The notes beneath the pieces are model-generated. The model ran no database searches. It had not been told where the DNA came from and worked only from the letters and a program-made list of their open reading frames with translations. The translations under genes and the position numbers were made by a program. This document shows, piece by piece, positions 16,042 through 20,497 of a DNA stretch of 20,497 nt (its first letter is position 1; each line of letters starts with the position of its first letter). Origin of the DNA: Flavobacteriales bacterium (GTDB lineage Bacteria; Bacteroidota; Bacteroidia; Flavobacteriales; Crocinitomicaceae); assembly GCA_947375085.1 (NCBI GenBank), contig CANCEQ010000034.1, forward strand, positions 1 to 20,497, in the 5' to 3' direction.

Positions 16042-16785
16042 ATGAATATGAAAACAAAGAAAATTTTAACACTTGTTGTGTTTACAGTATTGGCATTTAA
16101 TATGAGTTTTGGTCAATTAGATGATGGAAAATATAAGTTTTATAATGATTCAATTTCTGTAGTAATTATTTCTCCATCATTAGTTCAAAGAGGAAATACG
16201 GCTGATATTGAAATTTATAATCTTAAAAGTAAAAAGAGTATTAAGTCTAGTTTAGAATATATGGAAGCTAATGGGATTCAATGGTATCAATCATTAGAAA
16301 ACCAAAAAAATAATGCTTTTATAGAATTAGATTTTAATAATGATTATATGGCAAAATTAACAATTGATCAAAATAAAAAATCATCTGAAATAATTGTTAA
16401 GCAAAAAGATATTGCAAAAATAGGAGGAACATATAAAAACAAAATAGGTGATATCTTAATTTTAAAAAATCAAAACAATAATGAATCTAACTTAATTTTT
16501 GATATAAATGGTTTTAGTGGTGAAATTTGTTCATTAAATGGTGAAAAAGGAAGAGCGGAGATTAAATTTTCAAGAGGTTTGAAACACATAGTATATTCAA
16601 GTATATTTTTTGCTGTAAGTATAATCGATGAGGGTAACGAGAGTATATTAGAAGAGTCTCAATCAAAACATCTTATGTTTGAAATTGTGAAAGATGAAGT
16701 ACATTTAACTTATGAATCTGAATGGATTGGTGCGGATTGTGCTAGTTCAGATGAATCTTCTTTATTTCAATTTAAGAAAAATTAA
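16042..16785 (+). CDS. Small secreted protein of unknown function (247 aa)
   Basis: The protein has a clear signal peptide (basic start, hydrophobic LTLVVFTVLAFNMSFG, cleavage before QLDDG). The mature protein of about 220 residues is beta-rich and hydrophilic, without a membrane anchor, lipobox or T9SS domain. It is therefore probably periplasmic, or secreted by an unseen route. Two similar-looking strand-turn segments (LDDGKYKFYNDS and IGGTYKNKIGDIL) suggest a duplicated small beta domain. The Cys residues are in EICSLNG and ADCASS. ATG 16042 and ATG 16048 are both possible starts. The upstream motif sits so close that 16048 may be the real one. It lies between two other putative regulon members. 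I do not recognise the family. Confidence 0.7.
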   Translation: MNMKTKKILTLVVFTVLAFNMSFGQLDDGKYKFYNDSISVVIISPSLVQRGNTADIEIYNLKSKKSIKSSLEYMEANGIQWYQSLENQKNNAFIELDFNNDYMAKLTIDQNKKSSEIIVKQKDIAKIGGTYKNKIGDILILKNQNNNESNLIFDINGFSGEICSLNGEKGRAEIKFSRGLKHIVYSSIFFAVSIIDEGNESILEESQSKHLMFEIVKDEVHLTYESEWIGADCASSDESSLFQFKKN

Positions 16786-16911
16786 AACTTTTCTGTATAT
16801 TATTTTTGAAATAGAGATAATAAATTCTTGACTTCAATTTTCACAATCTTTTTAGGTACAGTCTAAAAATAAGAAGAATCAAGTATTTGCCTTTTAAATT
16901 TTTAAATTAAA

Positions 16912-16940
16912 ACTTACCTATTGAATTTCCGATTGATAAA
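16912..16940 (+). promoter_or_regulatory. Shared island motif copy 4, upstream of the ankyrin gene
   Basis: ACTTACCT (16912-16919), 11 nt, then GATTGATAAA (16931-16940), followed by TAGG as in copy 1. The ATG at 16981 is 40 nt downstream. The spacer ATTGAATTTCC resembles that of copy 3. Confidence 0.6.
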
Positions 16941-16980
16941 TAGGAAAACCTTATATTATTATAATAAAAAATTAAAAACA

Positions 16981-17760
16981 ATGGAACAGGATATAACACA
17001 AAAGGAAGCATTAGAAATACTTGATAAAATGGATGTTACTTTCTGTGAGCAAAATCTTATTTATTATGCACGAAAAAGTGACTACAATAAAGTGGAATTG
17101 CTATTAAAAGCAGGTATAAACCCCAACAAATCTTGGCGTAATGATAAGCAAAAAAAAAATGTTTACGCTCTTCATAATACAGCTGGATTCGGAGAACCAA
17201 AAATGGTGAAATTATTAGTAGACAATGGTGCGGACTTAAATTTATTAGATGAAAAAGGTGAATCAGCATTAATTTACGCTATTCAAAATAGTAAAACCGA
17301 AAATGTAAAAATTCTTATTGAAATTGGTGCAAATGTTAATCACAGAACTAAAGACAATATTAATCCACTTTACGTTGCGACAAAAAAGAAAAGCCATGAA
17401 ATTATTGAGCTTTTGAAAAAAGCCGATGCACAAGAAATGACGGTAAAAGAAATAAAATCATACGAAAGAATGCAAGGTGCAATAAAAATTATTACTGCTA
17501 TAATTTTAATAGGAATTGTTTTGTTCATTGTTTATGCTGGTAATAATGGATCTTCTAGTTCAAGCTCTTCAGGTTCTTCAAATAGTACTTCGATTGGAAA
17601 TCATACTTGTTTGAAATGTGGGAATAGTTATTCGGGTAATGGATGGATGACTGTTGGTGGAGAGCAATATCAACCAACTAGCGATAATAATGGTGACCAG
17701 TATTGTTCAAGTTCTTGTGCTTATGAAGCTCAATCATTGCAATGGAAAAATGTACAATAA
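16981..17760 (+). CDS. Ankyrin-repeat membrane protein with C-terminal zinc-binding domain
   Basis: ATG 16981 is chosen, giving 259 aa. The upstream TTG (16921) lies inside the promoter-like motif. About four ankyrin repeats span 25-149 (NLIYYARKSDYNKVELLLKAG, ALHNTAGFGEPKMVKLLVDNGADLN, ESALIYAIQNSKTENVKILIEIGANVN, NPLYVATKKKSHEIIELL). A transmembrane helix follows at 167-186, then a Ser/Gly linker (190-205), then a Cys4 zinc-binding-like domain (CLKC 210-213, CSSSC 242-246). The ankyrin part is most likely cytoplasmic and the zinc part periplasmic, or the reverse, and topology is not settled. It faces the convergent CHAT gene 88 nt away, and its transcript probably ends at the hairpin inside that gene. 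Confidence 0.85.
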   Translation: MEQDITQKEALEILDKMDVTFCEQNLIYYARKSDYNKVELLLKAGINPNKSWRNDKQKKNVYALHNTAGFGEPKMVKLLVDNGADLNLLDEKGESALIYAIQNSKTENVKILIEIGANVNHRTKDNINPLYVATKKKSHEIIELLKKADAQEMTVKEIKSYERMQGAIKIITAIILIGIVLFIVYAGNNGSSSSSSSGSSNSTSIGNHTCLKCGNSYSGNGWMTVGGEQYQPTSDNNGDQYCSSSCAYEAQSLQWKNVQ

Positions 17761-17848
17761 AACATCAGACATTAATAAAGAATCTTTAATACACTTATCC
17801 TTTTCAAATGACATTTTTTATGTATTTTTCGATAGTAGAATTATTAAC

Positions 17849-20221
17849 TCACTGCTCTAAATAATTTTTTCTGAATTTTAGAAAAAAATAAATAAATATA
17901 ATTAACCCAATCATCAAAATAATTTTAAAGATTGAGTAATCGTTTGAAAAAGAAATTTCCCCAATCATTTTATGACCCGCCCAATAATAAGGAGCTGCAA
18001 GCATTGGACTTGTAGCTCTTTTTATGCAATTAATTTTAGTTGTTCTTAAAGATACATTTATCGATGAGTTTTCATTTATGTTAGCATAAAAAGAACTAAA
18101 CAAATCATTAGAAGCTTTATCATCAACAGCCCAAAGATTACTAATAGAGGCTTTTGTAGTTGATGTGTGAAAAGCTCTGACTATTCCATCAACACCATCA
18201 CCAATTCTTATTTTTCCATTCCCTGAATTGCAGGTGTTAACGACAACAAATTCAGGACTTTTTTTCCACTTATAAATGTCCTCGGTTGTAAGATTTGAGT
18301 TTGTCAAAACAATAGTTGAGAAAACACTATTTTCAGTGTCAATTTCGCCATGTCCACTGATATGAACAAGAGGAGTTTTTACTTTTAATAGGGTTTCTTT
18401 ATTTGCTTTTTTTCCTTTGTAAATAATGAAATCATCATCTTTTTTTAATGAAGAAGCTAATTTTTGGGAAAAAGGTAATTCTGATAAATCACTTTTTTTA
18501 TAAGTAGGACAAAAAATAGATCCTTTTAAATTTATTGATGTTATAGGTTCTGTGAAATAGCGAGGAGCGAGAACATAATCGATTTGAAAATGATGAATTA
18601 AATAATCTAGTTTTCTATAGTCGTTTAGTTGCTTATTTTTCTTGGAATAGAGTAAAGCTTCAAAAGGGATATAGTTAAACACACCATCTGGACAAATGAT
18701 GATTCTGTTCTTGTTTTTTAGTTCTATTTTGCTAAATAGTAATTCATATATTTTACTTGAATGACTAGTGAAATTAGTATAATCGATTTCTGTAATAGCA
18801 GTTTTTAGACTATCTATAAGGAAAGGGATTGATGGACCTAATTCGATTAATTTTGATTTATTTTTAGTTATTTCAATGATATAATTATTGTTGTATTGAG
18901 AAGCAATTAAATCAAGAAAGACTTCATTTTGTTTTAATTTTTGTTGAATGTTTTTAATCTGAAGTCTAGAATCTAGGCTTTTTTTATTTTTGAATTTTGA
19001 AAGGTCGTAATATTTTAAAAATTGATTGGCTTCAAAGATTTTTTCAAGTGACCATTTTTCACTATATTGCTTTTTTAATAATTCAACTTCAATTTTTTCC
19101 TTGTAAGGAATTAGGTTATAAGTTGAAAGAAGCAAATTTGGGTTTTTTGATTTCGATTCTAAATATAAATATTCCCAAACCTTAATAGCTATTTGGGTAA
19201 TATCCTGAATTTTTTGAATTTTAGTTTTATAATTTTCTTTGTTTAAATTTTGAATTTCGTATTCAGTGTAATATCTAATGCATTGAAGTACAGATTCTTT
19301 TGTAGGGAGTGATGATAGGTAATTGAGATTTGATTTCTTTTTATCAATTCCAAATGCTTTGAGAGATTGTTCAAAATAATAGCTTGCTTCTAAATGTTTA
19401 TCTGGGATTATTTCCTTTGTAAAATAAGAATACATCATTCCTATTAGGTAGTAACTACCTGCTTTTCCGTGAGGAATTGATCTATATTTCTCCCAAATTG
19501 CTATTGATTTTTGATAATATAAAAGTGCATTTTTAAAATAAAAGTCGGCACCTTTTTTATCTTTAGTCTTAATGAATTCGTGGATATTATCAAAATAAGA
19601 GTTAGCTATTAAATGATAGGTTCTTGCTAGATATATTTGGTCTACATTATTTGCTAAAATGAATTTTTCTGATTTGAAATAATATTCTCTTATTCGTTCA
19701 TATTTTTGAAGTTTTTCAATTGATGGAAGGTCATAAATACTTTGTTTTATACTCTGTGCGAGTATATTCCAAATCTTAAATATTTCAATTTCTTTTTGTT
19801 GTTCTAGATTTAAATTTTGAATTAAACTTAAACATGAATCAGCATACATTTTAGTTAAAGGGACTTCAATTTTATCATAATGATAACTAGAAATAAGGGC
19901 ATAATTCCAAGCTAAATGATAATCTCCTTTTTTATAAATTTTAGTACGAAGTTTATTGCTCTTTAGCCAATATTTTAGAGTTTCATCTAGATCCCCTCTA
20001 GATCTATAAATATCTCCTTTTGTTTTATAAAGAAATATTTGCTGTTTAATAGAATTGCTTTTCTTTTTTAGCTCTTTGTTTATTTGATTTATGGCTTTAG
20101 AGTAATACCCTTTATAAATAGTCTGTTTAATATTGTGATTGATTTTTTGAAATGATACGACACCCCCAAATGTGATGGAATTAAAGTTGACAAAAAAAGC
20201 AATTACAAAGATTGATTTCAT
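17849..20221 (-). CDS. TPR-CHAT protease, signal peptide and C-terminal membrane anchor
   Basis: The 790-aa protein has an N-terminal signal peptide (about 1-19). Tetratricopeptide-like helices span about 30-415 (KGYYSKAINQINKELKK, ALLYYQKSIAIWEKY, ASYYFEQSLKAF). A CHAT (caspase HetF-associated) peptidase domain spans about 500-755. The catalytic pair is His624 in HISGHGE and Cys664 in VVNTCNSG. Conserved NLWAVDD and PYYWAGH follow. A hydrophobic helix (764-781) with a basic tail (KFRKNY) anchors the C-terminus. The predicted topology is periplasmic, tethered to the inner membrane. In other systems CHAT proteases cleave partner proteins (separase-like clan CD). Here a candidate substrate is the periplasmic part of the anti-sigma protein, which is inference. 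Its promoter is unclear and does not carry the shared motif. The 3' end of the gene contains a terminator for the opposite strand. Confidence 0.9.
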   Translation of the reverse strand: MKSIFVIAFFVNFNSITFGGVVSFQKINHNIKQTIYKGYYSKAINQINKELKKKSNSIKQQIFLYKTKGDIYRSRGDLDETLKYWLKSNKLRTKIYKKGDYHLAWNYALISSYHYDKIEVPLTKMYADSCLSLIQNLNLEQQKEIEIFKIWNILAQSIKQSIYDLPSIEKLQKYERIREYYFKSEKFILANNVDQIYLARTYHLIANSYFDNIHEFIKTKDKKGADFYFKNALLYYQKSIAIWEKYRSIPHGKAGSYYLIGMMYSYFTKEIIPDKHLEASYYFEQSLKAFGIDKKKSNLNYLSSLPTKESVLQCIRYYTEYEIQNLNKENYKTKIQKIQDITQIAIKVWEYLYLESKSKNPNLLLSTYNLIPYKEKIEVELLKKQYSEKWSLEKIFEANQFLKYYDLSKFKNKKSLDSRLQIKNIQQKLKQNEVFLDLIASQYNNNYIIEITKNKSKLIELGPSIPFLIDSLKTAITEIDYTNFTSHSSKIYELLFSKIELKNKNRIIICPDGVFNYIPFEALLYSKKNKQLNDYRKLDYLIHHFQIDYVLAPRYFTEPITSINLKGSIFCPTYKKSDLSELPFSQKLASSLKKDDDFIIYKGKKANKETLLKVKTPLVHISGHGEIDTENSVFSTIVLTNSNLTTEDIYKWKKSPEFVVVNTCNSGNGKIRIGDGVDGIVRAFHTSTTKASISNLWAVDDKASNDLFSSFYANINENSSINVSLRTTKINCIKRATSPMLAAPYYWAGHKMIGEISFSNDYSIFKIILMIGLIIFIYFFLKFRKNYLEQ
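17992..18023 (+). terminator. Plus-strand terminator embedded in the CHAT coding sequence
   Basis: GAGCTGCAAG (17992-18001) pairs with CTTGTAGCTC (18009-18018) with one G-U wobble and a 7-nt loop, followed by TTTTT. It lies about 230 nt after the ankyrin stop and antisense to CHAT codons for about residues 734-744. It matches the 15971-16004 terminator at 30 of 34 positions. Confidence 0.65.
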
Positions 20222-20281
20222 AGGTGTAAAGTTAATTATTTGCTTTATTTATATGTGAAATATGTGTTTTTACAAATTATT

Positions 20282-20301
20282 GCACACCAATATCGCACAC
20301 C
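20282..20301 (+). promoter_or_regulatory. Right arm-type integrase binding sites (putative)
   Basis: GCACACC occurs at 20282-20288 and 20295-20301, 13 bp apart in the same orientation as the left pair. It ends exactly 73 nt before the right 54-bp repeat. It also lies in the upstream region of the CHAT gene, so bound integrase could affect its transcription. Confidence 0.6.
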
Positions 20302-20328
20302 TCTCAATTTTAGCAAACAATAATGCAC

Positions 20329-20377
20329 AAAAAAAGGGTTGAAAAACAGAGTGTAACCTCTTTATTTTCAACCCTTT
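20329..20377 (-). terminator. Island-supplied terminator for tRNA-Leu
   Basis: A perfect 13-bp inverted repeat, AAAGGGTTGAAAA (20333-20345) and TTTTCAACCCTTT (20365-20377), has a 19-nt loop. On the minus strand it is followed by a T run (20335 downward). It begins 2 nt after the tRNA 3' end and replaces the terminator left behind at 3430-3479. Confidence 0.85.
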
Positions 20378-20428
20378 GTACCCAGGGCGGGAATCGAACC
20401 CGCACTCCTTGCGGAACTGGATTTTGAA
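20375..20428 (-). repeat. Right attachment repeat (attR), within tRNA-Leu
   Basis: This 54-bp sequence is identical to 3477-3530. Identity stops at 20428/20429, in the anticodon loop of the tRNA, and at 20375/20374 just past its 3' end. This copy completes the functional tRNA gene. Confidence 0.93.
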
Positions 20429-20460
20429 TCCAGCGCGTCTACCAATTCCGCCACCTGGGC
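20379..20460 (-). tRNA. tRNA-Leu (anticodon CAA)
   Basis: The 82-nt gene is read on the minus strand from 20460. The acceptor stem GCCCAGG pairs with CCTGGGT (G1-U72, as in other bacterial tRNA-Leu). The D-arm is followed by the anticodon stem CTGGA/TCCAG with loop TTCAAAA, anticodon CAA at 20426-20424. A long variable arm (TTCCGCAAGGA region) and the T-arm GCGGG-TTCGATT-CCCGC complete it. CCA is not encoded (TACAAA follows). It is the insertion target of the island, whose right repeat supplies its 3' part from U33 onward. Transcription should end at the hairpin 20333-20377. Confidence 0.96.
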
Positions 20461-20471
20461 TTATGTAAAAA

Positions 20472-20490
20472 CTTACCACGACTTGGTAAG
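20472..20490 (-). terminator. Hairpin just upstream of tRNA-Leu, possible terminator
   Basis: CTTACCA (20472-20478) and TGGTAAG (20484-20490) form a 7-bp hairpin with a 5-nt loop. On the minus strand a run of five T follows. It could end an upstream gene beyond the window edge, or be part of a leader. The sequence stops at 20497, so this cannot be settled. Confidence 0.35.
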
Positions 20491-20497
20491 CGAGTGC

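Larger units (their letters stand above)
3477..20428. mobile_element. Genomic island integrated in tRNA-Leu(CAA), about 16.95 kb
   Basis: The island is bounded by a perfect 54-bp direct repeat derived from the 3' part of tRNA-Leu, with matching arm-type sites 73 nt inside each repeat. It encodes a tyrosine integrase (5538-6845) with an adjacent excisionase-like gene and a serine recombinase. It also has a family-A-polymerase-like protein, a candidate ATPase/nuclease defence pair, and a sigma/anti-sigma/CHAT signalling cargo. No relaxase, coupling protein or type IV secretion gene is visible, so it is an integrative island, possibly mobilised by a helper. The repeat ends in the anticodon loop, a usual crossover site for tRNA-targeting tyrosine recombinases. 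Confidence 0.9.

Noticed and set aside
16921..16980. N-terminal extension of the ankyrin protein from TTG 16921
   Set aside because: The extension would lie inside the shared promoter-like motif. ATG 16981 begins just ahead of the first helical/ankyrin region.
3477..20428. Conjugative or mobilisable element with relaxase
   Set aside because: No relaxase, coupling ATPase or type IV secretion gene can be recognised, and no convincing oriT is seen.
20461..20497. Second tRNA gene at the right edge
   Set aside because: The hairpin CTTACCA/TGGTAAG does not fit a tRNA anticodon arm with paired 5-bp stem, and the window ends before more can be read.

Overview
The window is AT-rich DNA from a member of the Bacteroidota, most likely a flavobacterial lineage close to Fluviicola/Crocinitomicaceae. 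The evidence is a type IX secretion (T9SS) C-terminal sorting domain, Bacteroidota-style lipoproteins and beta-barrel proteins, weak Shine-Dalgarno sequences, and the integrase and sigma-factor subfamilies. The taxonomic placement is inferred from protein style only.

Positions 1-3476 are ordinary chromosome: the 3' part of a DUF3754 membrane protein gene, a small unknown gene behind it, a beta-barrel/lipoprotein gene pair, and a gene-poor stretch with short tandem repeats and an orphaned terminator. Positions 3477-20428 are an integrated genomic island of about 16.95 kb. It sits in the tRNA-Leu(CAA) gene at 20379-20460 (minus strand) and is bounded by a perfect 54-bp direct repeat (3477-3530 and 20375-20428). 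Paired GCACACC sites lie exactly 73 nt inside each repeat, as expected for integrase arm sites. The island also carries a new terminator for the tRNA.

The left half of the island holds a two-gene ATPase plus PD-(D/E)XK-like nuclease module (candidate defence), a tyrosine integrase with an excisionase-like partner, a serine recombinase, several small unknown genes, and a protein with family-A DNA polymerase motifs A, B and C. No relaxase or conjugation gene is visible, so the island looks integrative but not self-transmissible.

The right half (11.7-20.2 kb) is the most interesting part. An ECF-type sigma factor and a membrane anti-sigma candidate with periplasmic TPRs overlap by one base. Four neighbouring transcription units share an upstream motif, ACTTACYT-N11-RATTGATRAA (degenerate at the 16011 copy), with identical 11-nt spacing. 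They encode a membrane/zinc-finger protein with a lipoprotein, a LamG/T9SS secreted protein, a small secreted protein, and an ankyrin/TM/zinc protein. The right end encodes a 790-aa TPR-CHAT protease with a signal peptide and a C-terminal membrane anchor. My working model, which is inference, is a mobile envelope-signalling system. The CHAT protease and the anti-sigma TPR domain would both face the periplasm, and signal-dependent proteolysis would release the sigma factor to switch on the surface/secreted regulon. It would be loosely analogous to the CHAT-protease/sigma connection of type III-E CRISPR (Csx29-Csx30-RpoE), but no CRISPR array is present here.
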